Below are positions 12,586-26,600 of a stretch of 64,000 nt of DNA, piece by piece. The number at the start of each line of letters is the position of its first letter. Position 1 is the stretch's first letter. Source of the stretch: Phylloscopus collybita (Eukaryota > Chordata > Aves > Passeriformes > Phylloscopidae); the NCBI GenBank assembly GCA_027886175.1, contig JAJNNQ010000013.1:9522001-9586000 (forward strand). The letters run 5' to 3'. The notes beneath the pieces were generated by a model. It saw only the letters and a list, made by a program, of their open reading frames with translations, did no database searches and had not been told where the DNA came from. The translations under genes were made by a program, and so were the position numbers.

Positions 12586-15500
12586 TCTTTTCCTAAAAAC
12601 ATGTGAAGGCCATGAACAAACAAATCTCCATGAAACACCTCCAAATAGGTGGATCAGAAGTGTTATGAAGCAGTAGTCACAGAACTACTCCTGTTTGTCA
12701 CTTTCTACAACTATTTGCAGCCTGGCAGAAGAGAAGAAAATATGCATGATATGGTCCAATGTTTTTTACTGTGCTAAAATAACTGAAGCAAAAAGAACAC
12801 TCCCATCAGTAAGTCTCTGGGCCCATTGCTGAAGGAGACTGGTCTCCTTGCTCCTGTTTATCAGATGAAAAAAAGATTGTGAAAAGATAAGCTGTGATCT
12901 AAGCTACTCCTGAGGGCAACATCAGGGGAGAATAGATATGTTTTTCCAGACATGGTCTCTACCACCTCTCACCTCTCAATCAATATTGCTTTTGCTATTA
13001 ACAAATTAACCCTCTCCCTATATTAATGAAACTATGAATATTAAAATCCCAACAAGAACACACCTTCATAAGCTTCCTACCTCAAATTTTGCATGTTTGA
13101 TGACAGGAGTTCTGCAGGTTTTGTTACTGAATGGAACCACACAACAAATAAAACTGAAGTCACCCATTGTGGCACAATAGTTCATTACAAAGTGCATTGT
13201 AATGGAAGGAACATCATCTGTTTGCAGATCTATTTCTTGCAATATGCTTGACTGTGAGACAGGAAGAATCAAATTCAGTTCTCAACTGTATGCAAGGTTA
13301 AGTACTGATGACAACACCTCTTTTTAGTAAAGGATGCAGCAGTGCACAGTGATTCAGCTTTTTATCTGTTCAATGAGTTATATGAGACCTTCCTGCGTTT
13401 GCTGTACACAAAACATTTTCCTGATACATTACACAAAAATACATTTCTGTTTGCTGATGGTAAAAGGCTTCTCTGCCAAATACACAGTTTCTTTCTGAAG
13501 CAGTATTTAAATAGCTTTCAGAAGAACATTTTGGACAAGAAATAAGATGTAGCAACATCTTACAAGGATTTAATGGTAAGCCCTTTGTTTTATATTAAAT
13601 TATATGAACATGGTTTTATGCACTATATATGGAAAAATCTTTATTGTTTTAGACAATCTGGACAAGTTCAGCAACTTGAAGTATATGGCCATTGATTTGG
13701 AAGAAGTCTACATTTGCCTCTTGGTCTGAAAAGGTGGTAATTCTGGTGGAATACACACAGGTTTACTTCTTGACATGCATGAACAGAGCAATGCCATGAA
13801 ATCTGACTCAAAGGTTTTACAGAGTTATTTCTTCTTAGCAGTAGCCAACATTATTTACACAGCATTTTCTCTTCCTGATGATCCTCAAGGCATGATCTGG
13901 CCTTGAAGAATCTGAATCAGCCTCTTTCTCAGTTTGTTTGTTAACTACCCTCCAAATACAATTAGCCCAATACACTGATAGCACTTGCTAGACTGGAAGC
14001 TAAATAATGCAAAAAAGCAAGACTGGGTAAGAGCAGGAGGAGGGATAATGTTTACAATGTATGGAAAACAAATGAGCCAGTACTTCCAAGAGCCTCCTGC
14101 AGCAGTGGAAATCTTTCCACTGTAAATGTAAATTCCCACCAACAGGGAGGGAGCTGAAGTTGGCCAAGAACACTCTGAAAGTCTCATTGGTGATGGAAAA
14201 ATAACCAGGTGGCACTGTTCTATACCATCATAAAACCTGCACCTGCTCACAGATTTCTGTTGAGCAGGGGAACCTCTGGGGAGGAAATGTTGGCCTGGAG
14301 AAGGGTTCTGTTTGCTACTGGGCTGTGCTGCCCCAGACTGGAGCTGGCCAGGGTGCCAGTGGTGCTTTGTGCTGCCATGGACAACTGCTGGCAATTTCCA
14401 CCCATCCCATGCTGGTTCTCATTTTCCATATGATCTATAAAACATGCCATAGATGACTAAAAGGATGAACCTATAAACCAGAAAAGAATGTATTTTCCTA
14501 TGAAAAATAAACAAACAAACAAAAAAACCCGAAGTAGAAAACCTGGATATGACAGGAAACTTGGGGCAGATGGGAGAGCAAGGGAAAAGGGAGAAAGTCA
14601 AAAGTCATTCTCAGGATGAGAGACATCATCAGAGCAGGGTATGAACAAGAATAGGAAAGGAATGGAAACACGAAAATGGGTCAATCACAATTCATTGTAG
14701 CTCATATCTCCCTTTGCAAGGGAGCAGCATTCAGAGGATCTTCTCTGAAGGCTAATTGGGAAGTTCTGGTACAAATCATTCACTTAAAAAGAGAAAAAAA
14801 GAAAAAGAAACAAAAGGAAAGAAACCCAAACCTTATAATTTAAGACTTTCTGGTTTTTTTTCAAGATGTACTACTTTGTGGGTGCATAATTGTCTTTAAG
14901 AATTATTTAAAAATCCACTCTTTCCATCTATAATAGCTCCTAAATGGAAAAAAATTCTCAGACAGTTGTGGTCATATGGCTTGAAAACTTGTTAATAAGA
15001 AACAACTACTAAGTCAAATTTAAATGTCCTTTTCTTAAATTAACTTGTTAACAACTTCTGATTTGCTTAATGCCCTGTTCAGAGAGAACACCCTTCCATG
15101 CAGGGTGGCTTGCTTGTTTGCTTTTAATGTATTGTTTTTGTAAGAAAAATAGCAGGCCACAAATAAGTCAATCCTTTTTGTCCAGAGATCAGAGAGCTTT
15201 TCTAAATATCTGGCATGTCAAAATATTCAGTCTCATGATTTGCCTTCTCCTAAACTGTGTATTGTGCTTATATTCTGTGCTCTCAGATGTTTACAGACTG
15301 TGCAGGTTGTCAGGATGTAGCATATGTTTAACCTAAAATAGCTTCTCTGAACTTAAAGGCTGCACAAGCCATGGGCCATACCAATCACATTAGATCGCCC
15401 CTTCCTAATGGGAAAATCTCTTCCTCTCCAGCTTTCCAGGTTAATTAATGTCTGACTGGTCTAAATGATGTCAGGAGCAGAAGAATGAAGGCAGCTTGTT

Positions 15501-18460
15501 TACTCTGAGACACCATCTGAAATCCAGCATGAGGTAAGGCTGCATGTCACAAAGGAAGTGTCACCTCCCTCACCCAGAATGAGATGTCTGTGATGGAAAC
15601 ATTGACTAATATCTCCTGGCTGGAAATAGGCTCCCAAATCCAAAAAGAGAACATGCCAAGGAGTCACTACAGGTCTGCTTTATGAGGATATATAAGGCCT
15701 TGCATTATAATTACCTATAAAACCACTATGCCAGTGGAGCCTATCACTCCTGAAAGTCAAATATGTGGTACTTTTTAAAAAGTACTAATTTATAATGCTG
15801 AAAAGTAATTTTAAAGTAAGTCAGAGACTTCCTGCCTGTATTGCCTTAGATTCATCATCTTCAGTAACAGTCCATCTTTGCCTGCTTTTTCCACATTTCC
15901 CTTTCCCCTCTTTAGGTGCTTGAACTCCATGCTGGGAATCCACACTTGATTAAAAGCACATTGCCAAGCACTGCACTTTAAGCACTTGGTGGAAGATTCA
16001 TAATGTAGCCAGTAACCCGGGTGGCACAGAGAGCAGAGTAGGCTAAGGTTGGCCTTCCTAATAGACATAGTTACACTCTATTTACTAGGGGGCCTTTAAT
16101 TTGCCATCTGAACCGAATTAATTCATTAGTTAAATCAGTGTGTAGCACCATTTGTTTCCTTTAAGTAACATCACTGAAATTTAAATGAGAAGATTGTGTA
16201 AACAGTTAATAACTGAGAAAATAAGAGTCCCAGAAAGAAGGGGTATAGACTTTGCTACACAGTAAAGGGGAGGAAAAAATACTCAGACCTTTCTCAGCAG
16301 CTGTGTTTTTCAGTCACATTTGTGAGATCTGCTTTTGCCTCACTCTAGCTCTACTCATCTTCCAAAACATACCTCAGAGGTATGTCAGAACCTCAGCTAT
16401 AAATAATAGAGGAAGAACCAAAATAAGAAAAGGAAATAAAGAAAAGGGAAGAGCAGTATTTTTAATGTCTATATTCCTAAATTGTATGTGTAAAACAATG
16501 AAAATATTTTTGAAGGAATAATTTATTTCAAGAAATATCTTTTTGGATTAATTTAAAATCAAATATATGCCCATATCCCATATTTACTTAGCCAGTAATC
16601 ACTGAAATCCCTACATATCCGCACCAGTTATTACAGAAATTAGACAGAATGCATAGAGAAATTTTCTGAGATACACTTAGGTTTTCTTTTCCAATAAAAT
16701 GCACCACAAAGGGAATAAAGAAATTCTTTGCCCAAATTAGTGGTGAATTATTTTGTCATGAGAATAGAAGTTTATATTCATTTAAATGAAAGCACATAAA
16801 TTGTTCTTGACAAGAAAAACAAAGCTAGCCTTAGGCAGTATTTTCATTATAGAAAAAGGCACATGTCCATGAATATCTAGTATAATATTAACAAAAACTG
16901 CTCAATTAGCTATGCATGTGCCATTGTTATGAATATTTATTTGCATCACAGCTGGGTAACATTGATACCTTTTTTTCCAGCCTTTTAGGAGATACAAAAT
17001 GAAGTGAACATTACTGCTCAGTGGAGAGCAGCAGAACTTCTCCAGAGAGCTGGTCAGACATAACACTTCTTATTAGCAGAACCTTCTTAACTACCAGTTG
17101 TTTCAATATTTTTCACACTGGAAATCTACTCAAGAAAATTTAATCCATTTTTGAGTAATTTTGATCCAATTGACAGCCTAATCTCATATTTTCTTTAAAG
17201 AAAAGTTATTTATGGAAAGATAACCTAGTGCATGAGCTTTTTTTTTTCTTTTTAAAGTAAATTGATTCACTTGAACTGCATTCTAATTACACAGAGCTCC
17301 CTTTTTCAAAGTACTTCACTTTCTGGCAGAAAGCATTGTAAAACAGCAATATAAAACCAAAGCAAGTTTTACCAGTATATGGGTATAAAAATTACTAAGC
17401 TTAAGAATCATAGGCTTAAGAATCAGTTACAGTGGTTATATCAGTAGGAATGTTTATGGTTAATAATTCAGTATTAAGCATCATACGCTTTATATCTTCT
17501 TTTACAAAGAAATGTTAAGCATTTGTAATGAAGTTCCTGTAAAAAACTGCAGACAAAAGGTTTACTTTGATAAAAATATATTCATGTCATTAAAAATGTT
17601 GTTCTGTATATGAATAAAGGTATTACCTGAAGAATTTGCTCTAGGAAGAATTTAAAATAATCAATCATTAGACTGTTACTCACTATTAGAAACCAAAAAA
17701 AGCTAAATTAATTGAATAAATTTGTCCCATTTATGATTGCCAGAAAAAAAAACCTTCAAGAAAATGGTGAAGAAACAATTACACATGGTCTCTTGAAATT
17801 TTATTGATGATGGATTTCATTCTTGTTTCCATTCTGCCACTCCAGGAACCTTTTCTGAAATCCACTAAGGTCAGCAGGAATCATCACAGAAATACTCCAA
17901 ACCAGTGATTCTCTATGAAAATATTTCTGAATGATTAAGGCAAGATTCAGTTCTGTAAATGCCTTTAGATTTTGCCTCTGTTCTTCTCTAGGCTTTATAT
18001 AGATACTAACAATATTTCTTTCTCAGCAGCACAATGCTATGCACTACAAGAACACAGGTATAAAGTAGGAAATTCTTACAGTGTGTTTTGAAATTGAGAG
18101 ATATAGTGTAAAGTAAAATGTGACATAAATATATGATGTATTTGTAGCCCCATTAATAAAGATAAAAGAGTCAACTTTACTTTGAGGTGGCTTAAAGGAA
18201 AGCAAACAGGCTAATATAGAATAATGCAATAGGCAGACATATGGAAGATGCTTTGTGCTGATTTCTAGGCAGGTTCACTTGATTCCCTTCCAGAGAAAGG
18301 CCTAAGTCAACAGTAAGATACATTTTCTGTAATTGATCATGCAAACACATATAACCCACCCTCCTTGATAAAATATGACATTTGGCATAGCAACCCACTG
18401 AGAAAGAAAGGATAATAAAATTGTGATAAAGTATTCTTCTCACAAAGACTTTGCTTGATT
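12586..18460. other. Unique non-coding DNA
   Basis: No gene, RNA or transposon is recognised. Small structures are an 18-bp perfect palindrome at 15768-15785 (listed separately) and a 12-bp unit gcttaagaatca repeated at 17399-17410 and 17414-17425. The 149-codon minus-strand frame at 13945-14394 lies in a slightly GC-richer patch and has overlapping open frames on both strands, as expected of chance. Confidence 0.55.
15768..15785. repeat. 18-bp perfect palindrome
   Basis: GTACTTTTTAAAAAGTAC reads the same on both strands. It sits in A+T-rich DNA and has no flanking features suggesting a binding site of known type. Low composition complexity makes chance plausible. Confidence 0.8.
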
Positions 18461-19260
18461 TTAACTTGTCCAGAATGAAGATATCAAAAACAAGAACATC
18501 TTGCAGCTGATGAGCTGGGCAGAAAAGAACATAAATTTAAGTGACACGATCTGGGTAGCCCTCAAAATTAAAATCTCAACAGAACACAGTTTTGGAGACC
18601 ACTGCCAAGAAGGATGCATGTCCGAAGTTTTGTTATCCATTAGAACACGAGCTGCTTGCCTCTTGCACTGCTCTCTCTTTGCATGTGTCACACCAAATGC
18701 GTAGCTCTGCCATCACACCAGTGATAGGAGTTGTTACTGTAAATGGTACACGTTGCGTGCTGCTGATGAAATGGGAAGCGACAAGCACCAGAGAAATTTT
18801 GCTGGTAATTTCTTTTGATGAGATACTTGCAAGTATAAAAGCAAGAAAAAGACAAGATAATAAACGATAGGGTTCTGGGAGAGTTAAAAGGAAGAGACTC
18901 CTGGTTAAGCTGGACTGGATGCTCTGTCTTGGCAGCCAAGCGATGGCGTGGTACACAGAGCGGTAAAAACAAAACAGCGGCTGCAGGGTCGTGGCAGCAC
19001 AGACAGGAATTGTGCAAGCCCCCTGGGGACCTCTGCTGGCCCCCAAAGGACCTGTGCCCTCTGCCCTCTTGCCATTACCTGCGCTGAGTTACAGAGGGTC
19101 TGTACACACCTGACCATGTTACAGTCTCGGTCATTTGGCCGTGCAGGCAGAGCAATGGGGTAGGTGCACAGCACTTGGATGATGTGCCTCATGCCACAAG
19201 ATCAATAGGTGTACTCCAGCTGATCAAAATCACATCCAGGACAGGAATTACAAAACAGAT
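18461..19260. other. GC-richer patch with overlapping chance frames
   Basis: Base composition rises between about 18600 and 19200 and several frames stay open on both strands at once (for example 18633-19046 and 18688-19017, minus). Simultaneous openness of overlapping frames points to few stop triplets, not coding. None of the translations shows a domain, signal peptide or family resemblance that I recognise. Confidence 0.45.
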
Positions 19261-22200
19261 TAGACCTGAAGCTCCAGTGCAGGCCCAGCAGGGCCTGCCA
19301 ACCACCAGAGTGAATTGTGGTCCTCAGGGGCAGAGGGACTGGTAGCAACAGAAGAGCATTTAGTTTGAATCAGCAACTAGTGTTTTTCATATAAAGTTAC
19401 AAAACTTGCTATTTGTGAGGAAAAAAGCCTATAAAAGGGTGTTTATTTAGTGTGAGAAAGGTTTAAGACCCAATAAAAAAAAAAAAAGAAAAAAGGTGCT
19501 GAGCAGGCAAACCTCGAGCTTAACCTCAACCCTTTGCAGCTTGGAGCTCAGGGGATCTCTCAAGTCACTTGAGTTTTATCTCATCTTGTCACTGCAGAGC
19601 AGCAACTGTGCTACCCTTTGAAGGGAAAATGAGGAAAGGAAGGTTGGAGTAGCTATTTGTTTATCTTTCCAGTTCTCAAACTATAAAAAACCCCTTAAAC
19701 GTTTATTTTTACAACACCTTAGATGAAAAGGCGGGTTCTTGATTTGTCTGTAGTCTGCTGACAGACCCATCACCTGAGAAAAAAATCAGCTGCAAGATCC
19801 ATACCCTGTCCCTTTCTTTTCCTCAGCTGTCTACCAGAACTTGAAGAACTCGCCTGGGAATCTTTGCCAAGAAGAGAACTATACCTTGACACTCTAAAAT
19901 AGAGTAGGAAGAGATGTTCCAACAGTAACCGAACTTAGTGGTACAGAACTTTGAAGAGGCTGCAGGTTTTCTATCCAAAATGTGTTAATTAAGTATTTTG
20001 TGGCTAAGAAGGTATCAGTCTGTTTAAGAATACTGAAAAGGAGTTTTCTTAAATTCTTATATTTGGTGGTTGAGAGACTCTATGAGTCACCTTCAAAATT
20101 TGTCTTATTGAACACTCTGAACCTGGACATTCATTAGGTACAACATGGTGTCAAAAGCAGCCTGTGAGCCCTCAAACTGAGTTTAAAAGGTGCCATGAAG
20201 CATGTCAGAACCCAGGTTGAAGGGTTTCAACTACAGCTTTCTGGAAGCTTCAAGTATTGTTCAGCATCTCCAAATTTAGTGCCCAGCTACAGTGATGACC
20301 TGTGCAGTCAGCAGCCAACAGCCAGCCATGGAGAAAAGCTGGGCAGAGAAATTAAGAGACATTTACTATGCATGCTAAAAAAATCAAACAGGACACGAGA
20401 GAAATCTAACACACCAATCTGGTTTTTGGTATTCAGCTCTCATACAGGGAACCTTTAATCTGATTGAACCGGTGTGGTGACTGTTTGTTTTTCCTGACTG
20501 GGAGTGCACATGTGTGTGCGATAGTACCATGGCAGCAGGCCAGGCTATTAAATGGAGCAACTACATTCAATAAGAAGCAAACAATGGCATTAAGCTTTCT
20601 ATCATTTTTGCTATTAGACTGAATCTAAAGTTTTCAAAAGAATATAAGTTTGGAACCTGAACGTGGAAAGCCAATATAACTTTAACTTCTAAATACCAGA
20701 GTCCTTTTCTTGGGTAGCTTATGAACCTAAGCTACTCCAGGATTTCAGGAAGAAACTCCCTCTCACTTTCTGCCTTTCATTGTAGCCTGATGTGTTGAGA
20801 TAGAGGGGCAGGTTAGAACAACAACTTCCCTAGAACTGAGAACACTTAACACTGCCAGCATTTAATGCAAAAGGGGGAATTACACAAGTATCATCCACCA
20901 TGTTTTATCACAGGCCAGAAGCATCCATCTCAGCTGCTGCTGCTGCCTTATTTTCCAGCAGACTTTTGAGTGGCCTCAGTCCTGCTCATTCCACTTGGAA
21001 AACAAGATACTTCCCAAACTCTGCAGTACTAAATTTATGGCATATATTTAGATGACGTACTCAAGTGTAGGAAAGCATATATATATGTATGTAATATATA
21101 ACATTACTGGGAGGTGTGTAACCTTCACCTTAGGCTTAAGCAGGAAGTAATCTTTTCCATACTGCTCTGTCCCACCCTTTTTTTTTTTTTTTCCAAAGGA
21201 AAAGGAGAACAAACAAATATTTGGACTGCCACAATAGCATTAATAAACATGAGAATGCAACAGCTAGTGTTATTCTACAGAAATGAATGAATAAATAAAT
21301 AGACTATAAGCACTTTATTCTTCTCACATAATTTCTTCTCAGTGACATTATTGAACAGACTGTTGAAAACAAACATCGTTAAATGAGAAAAGAAGAGCAG
21401 GAGCCTGTCTAATTCCCCACTGCAACATTTTCCAATGACGAATGCTCCCTAAATGGATTTAGCTTTTTGAAAAGAAGTCAGAGAGAAATTTGATGTGGCC
21501 CCCTGACCCCTGGTAAGCACATGTATCTTCACCTGTCACATAACACACTGGCACTTGCTTACTTTTCAGCAAAGACTATTGATTTTGCTTATTGGCTGCA
21601 GGCTAGTCCATAAAGAACAAATTACAAAGTCAGAGGTCTACAGTTAGCAATTGCTTGCATGATAACAGGGAACTCAGCACTATTCCCACAATGCAGTATT
21701 AACATTCTCACAAATGTGTGCAAACCTAAAACATTCAGTCCTGCAGTGAAGTCCTCTGGATTTGCAATGGTATACAGCAAGCAGGACACTGAGTACATCC
21801 CATCCCATCCCATCTGATCCGAAACAGCAGGGGTTTGGCCCCAGTAATGAGACACACTTGTGGTTTAAACAATATCTTTTTAAAGAACAAAAAGAGAGAG
21901 GATTAAGCAATGGTTACATTCTACTATTAAAAAAAAAAAAAGAAAAATGTTTGACACAACCTACCGTTATTATGAATGTCCTCACAACTAAATCTTACAC
22001 AGAAAAAGCCAACGTGGTGACTTTTAAGAAATGTTTCATTGTGCCGCTTCTCTGGAGTCATAAAGTTTATCTTTACCCCTGCCTTGATAGATGACCTTGG
22101 AGACATCTAATTTGATTTGCTGCACTTTGCTTTCATCTTCCAGAAAATAGGATACAATACTGTTGTCTGCTGTTCAAGTGCTGTTGAAACCCACTGCCAA

Positions 22201-23280
22201 AACATCCCTGCAAAAGACAGTGTAGCCTGGCTTTTATTACTGAAATGGGATAGGCACAGGAGAAGAACCCTGGTGAGGATCAAAACTGGAGAGCCTGAGG
22301 GAGTTTCCAAAATGTCATTTTAGTTTTTGGAACTTAAATTATAATTTCCTCATAGAATAATTGCAATTGTCTTTTAATGCTCAACCATATAAAACCAGAA
22401 ATATATACAGTTCATCTGGCATATATTTTTCAGTAAGAGCCATGACAAGAGAATGACACAGAAGGATATCATTTTAACACTATTCCAAGCTCAAGGAATT
22501 TATAATAATTTCAAATATGAGATTATTAATGACAAAAAAAAAAAAAAAAAGAGCTGTTGTCTTAACTCACTTCCCTAGAAAGGACAGTTTTCTTAAATTT
22601 TACAAGATGTCTTCCATAATAAAATGTGGTGATTCAGCAGGTCTGACACAAGTTTTCAGGAAAAAAATTCCTTTTCTAGAATATTTGACTGGGAGAAAGG
22701 CTGAAAATTTCAAAGGTGAGTTAGAGCTGAGCATATTTGAAAAACCTAGCTCAATTTTCTACTGAAATCAAAGTGTTCAGGAAGAAAGAGCAACAAAAAG
22801 CACCTTGGGAACTCATAGCATTGGCTTAGTGTGTTTCCATAACAGACTGTTTTGCTTCAGGTTAACTGCTTACCAATTAACTAGAACTAGTGAGTGTATT
22901 AGTAAATTCTACTGTGGACAGTTCCTAAATGTTTCTGGTTTATCCAAAGACTGAATATGGTAAGAGCCTAGAATAATAAGCTATACAGAAATCTGGACAG
23001 GATGAAGTCATCTTGTGGAGTAATTTATAGGGCAAACTGAGATCAATGATTTCTCAAGACATGGCCCTTGCACTGAGGAGGCACAGGCACCTGTGTGGCC
23101 AAATGACATGCAGGACAAGAAGCCATCAAGCAGTGACGCTCACAACAAAAAGAAAGGCTCAGAACAATAGATGGGAGATGCTGTCCCAAGGTAGGTTGGA
23201 CTTCAGAAGTGGTGGGAAATGACATCAAATTGCCAGGAGGAAGTTTGTGCCACAAGGGATAGACAGTGTTTTATATAGCT
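19261..23280. other. Unique non-coding DNA with simple repeats
   Basis: It contains a TATAAAAG box (19430-19437) followed about 35 bases later by AATAAA and an A run (19475-19487), with nothing in between that looks like a transcript. It also holds a T15 run (21178-21192), a short (CATCC)n repeat of nearly four units (21796-21814) and an A17 run (22534-22550). The segment 20540-20700 is repeat-free and A+T-rich in a manner common for conserved elements, unproven. No gene is recognised. Confidence 0.5.
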
Positions 23281-23381
23281 CCAAGGGTGGTGACACAACC
23301 ACTTCCCTGGGCAGCCTGTTCCAGTGTTTGAAAATCCTTTCAGTAAAACATTTTGCCTAAAATCCAATCTAAATTTTACAA
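23281..23381 (-). mobile_element. CR1 LINE fragment, about 100 bp
   Basis: The plus strand carries the CR1 antisense block ccaagggtggtgacacaacc, then acttccctgggcagcctgtt, then a decayed 'ccctttcagtgaagaaat' block (atcctttcagtaaaacattt) and 'aatccaatctaaa'. Both the terminal octamers and the upstream 3'UTR are missing or too decayed to see. It belongs to the same broad subfamily as the 11.7 and 41.2 kb copies, inserted on the minus strand. Confidence 0.85.
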
Positions 23382-23574
23382 GCTTTACTAATCATCTCCA
23401 AGGCGGAAATTTGACTTCTCACATTATGAGATTGTTGGGTTCCCTTCTCCCTGTTCCATAGTGAGATTGACCTAAAAGTGACGTTCTGTGGTGCCTGAAC
23501 ACTTCTGCTGTGCCTAGTCCATAGTACTAATGGTGACCACGTTTCTTTAGAATTACAGTTCTGAGTCCTCCCAT

Positions 23575-23671
23575 TAAAAAAACCAAAAAACCAAACAAAA
23601 CCAAAACAACAAGCCAAAAAACCAACCAAAACCCCCCAAACAAACAAAAACCCACAACGACAACAAAAAAC
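23575..23671. repeat. A/C-only low-complexity tract, (AAAC)n-like
   Basis: About 95 bases consist almost entirely of A and C (units such as aaaac, aaacc, caaa) with only two or three G. It creates long hydrophobic pseudo-frames on the minus strand (23369-23820) rich in Phe, Val, Gly and Leu; these are composition artefacts. Confidence 0.9.
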
Positions 23672-26209
23672 TCAGACATAGCCTGGGCAAGAAACATGTC
23701 ACAGCTTTGGATGCTTTCATCAACATCTGCAGCCTTGCTGTGAACACACGGTAGTAAAAGGGGTTGGGCTAAAACAAACCATCCTGAAAACTTACAGGTG
23801 GAGTCTTCAAGTAGCATCATAAGCCTACATTTTGCAAAATACGAACTTTCTGTTACAAAAAGTTAAGCTTTGCTTTCATTTACTACTTCTCCTCTCACTC
23901 ACTTTCTACTTTGATACCCCAACAGACAAACTTCAGTCACGTAATGGGAAACCAGTAGGACACTATGGATTGCATATCTGTCTCTATTCTGTAACTAAAA
24001 AAAATATAAAAAATTGAACATAACAAAGAAAAAAGCCTCCCTACTGAAAAGTAATGCAGAAACCAAGTAAGAAAGGGCACGCAGATCCCTATATGGAATT
24101 GTTATGGTATTGCCATTTACAGGAAGCAAAGAAACCCAGTGAGTTGCCCAAAACCTGGATTTTAAAAGTTTTTCTGCTGCAGAGGGATTTTATGGTTTAT
24201 GTCTTCAAGGGTTTGTAAAATTAAAATTAAAAAAAAAAGAGAAAAATCGTGCTTTGCAAATATTGAAGTTGAGATTATTATTTTCTCAGTTGAATACAGA
24301 TTCTGGGGCTGTATGAAGACCTTCTTTATCAGCAGACATATGTAAAAAAACAGCAATATGCTGGCCTTTGATCCAGTCAAAGAAGGGAATACAGCCCAAG
24401 AGAGAAATCACTTGATGGTTAAACCTTCTCACCTCCCTGCCAAGGCTCTATAAGGACCTCTAGCTGCAGAGAAGAGCTCATTGTGCTCAGCTAGGGATGC
24501 TTGCAATTTGATTAAAGAGAATTACAGGCATGCAGTGTATACCTTGTTATTTTCCCCTTTAAAACAAAATTTTGAAAATATTTTTGCTCTTTTAAATTAC
24601 TTTTCTTAGTTTGAATACCTTCCAGTTTTATTTAATGTTAGTTTTTCATTTAAAAGTTCTTACTAACAGCCCTAACTAAAGATGAACACCACAACCACAA
24701 AAGGAGAAGTAATAACAGGTGAAACATATCTGGAAATTAGACCTTCCCTCTAATCTTGTCCAAGACTAGAAGTCCTCGTTAATGGATGTGGAGAGAAAAG
24801 CTGAAGAATCTACATGGATTACAATTAACAAACCCACTGATCATATGAGTCAACCCTGAGAATGTGAGCTGGAATCTGGGCTGAAAAGCAGATCATCTGT
24901 GTTCAGCTCGATGTCAATAAGCACATAATTACTTGTTAAGACTGAGATGGGTTCCTCCAATTCCTTCTAATTTGTGCAATCAGTACCAAAAACAACTTCC
25001 AATTTGACTTTTTAAGAACTGTTTGGGTGGGAAGGGAAATAGCGACTTTGACTGCAGAGAAAAGCTGATACTATTACTCAAACAAAGCATCATCGTTTCG
25101 CTGGTGAAACTGAACTACTTTACTGTCAAATGGCCAAACCTTGATTTCAGTATTCAAGTTTCTTAACATTTTTCACATGCATTGTCTTTGGAATGAATTA
25201 AACTTACATTGTGCTATTTGTTACCCTCAACGCAGCAGAAAAAATTAAAGAGATATGGGAAACCAAGGTTTCTGGACCAAGAGCTAACTCAGCCATGCAC
25301 AAATGCATTCACTTCCACTGTCTTCATTGGGTTATGCCAAAATAGAGCACACTCTCTTTTGCCTCTATGCCACTGCCTTCTACGGAATTGTGGCTTTGGT
25401 CACTCCCAGTGATTGACAAACCACATCCAGTAAGGCCATTCATGATTCAATGAATAACATACTGAAATACTTAATACTTACAATATTGTAGAGTTCCCAA
25501 TTCCATTTAATGCCGTTTTCAATAAATCAAAGAAACAAAATCATTATAAGCAGCAGCGAGACACACATTGCCTTTTAAAGCCCAGTCATAAAAATAATGT
25601 CACCTAAAATACATAACTGTTTAGAACATATGCTAAAGCTATCACTGTCACCCTGGAAAAAAAATTACTTTCTGAACACTGTTCTTTTGACATGTAAACC
25701 TTTTAAAAACCAATTTTTATAAATGAATACTGGTTTGAATTGAACGTATGGAGAGAAACTAACAGACTCTCGGATTTGAGGTTAGGTTTGATTGGTGCAC
25801 TAAAAATCAACTATTCAGTTTAGCTATATCCTCTGAAAGACACTTTGAAAATACATATTGTTACTATAAAATAAATAAAATCCCTTCCCCTAGCTGAGGC
25901 TGAGAAATTTTAAGTGGAATTGTTAGATACAAGATATCTAACTTCATGCTAAAAGGTGTACTTTTAAGGACACTACTAGGAGCTGCAAACAGTTATTGAG
26001 CAATTTTTTCTTTCAGGTAGGAGAAAACATTTCAAATTTATTTCAAACAGCACAAGTCAGTGCTGCTGTTTAAAATTCATCACAGAAGGCTTCAGAAAAG
26101 ACTGCTTATCTATTCAAGGCACACATTTTAGGTGAACTCTTGCTAAATTCTCTATGTAGAGATCAGGATTACATGTACTCTGAATACGGAGAACTTCATC
26201 TGACAAATT
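23672..26209. other. Unique non-coding DNA, nothing recognised
   Basis: A+T-rich, short open frames only, no transposon landmark seen on either strand. Confidence 0.55.
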
Positions 26210-26600
26210 ACAGAGGGAGAGCGGGGTGTTCAGCAGAGTCCAAAGGCAGAGATCTACTGTGCCTTGTAAAGCCTGACAGTGTAATACGTCAGGCAAGGAG
26301 AGCCTGGGGTACCAGGGCCAAGGCGTGCTTGTTCCCAGGACGTGATTTAGTGCCTCGGGACCGGCGGCTTCGCGGCGCACGGACATCTGACAGCGCCCAG
26401 CCAAGGGAACAGATTTGTCACCGCCCGCTGCCAGGAGCGCTCCCCAACAGCGACGTTTTCGGCCTTCGACAATGATTGCTGCTGCTAATTCTACTGTGAA
26501 ACACGCCGAGCATCTGCACAGGGACTTGAGGAAAGCGCTGCCAAAACAGCTCTGGCTTTGTGCTGTTGCTCCTGGTGTCTGGTTGAGGCAGCGATGAGAC
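26210..26600. promoter_or_regulatory. CpG-dense patch, candidate promoter or enhancer
   Basis: I count about 23 CpG dinucleotides in roughly 390 bases, densest at 26320-26480 (around gaccggcggcttcgcggcgc), against a background where CpG is scarce. GC content also rises. This is the pattern of a small CpG island, which in vertebrates often marks promoters, including those of long non-coding RNAs. No TATA box, initiator or first exon with a clear donor is visible. The longest open frame of the window (26114-26671, minus, 185 codons) and a 111-codon plus-strand frame overlap here; neither shows a recognisable domain, and loss of stop triplets by GC richness explains both. Confidence 0.4.

Noticed and set aside
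12236..12676. 146-codon plus-strand frame
   Set aside because: Most of it is the CR1 3'UTR read in antisense.
16367..16385. 8-bp inverted repeat with 3-nt loop, and similar short hairpins (for example 62311-62330)
   Set aside because: Arms of 7-8 bases with short loops are expected several times by chance in 64 kb.
19430..19487. TATAAAAG followed by AATAAA and an A run, as a mini-gene or LTR
   Set aside because: Only about 35 bases separate the signals; no LTR ends, no target-site duplication and no transcript-like sequence.
23369..23820. Hydrophobic, membrane-like minus-strand frames
   Set aside because: Produced by the A/C-only low-complexity tract; Phe, Val, Gly and Leu come from the repeat.
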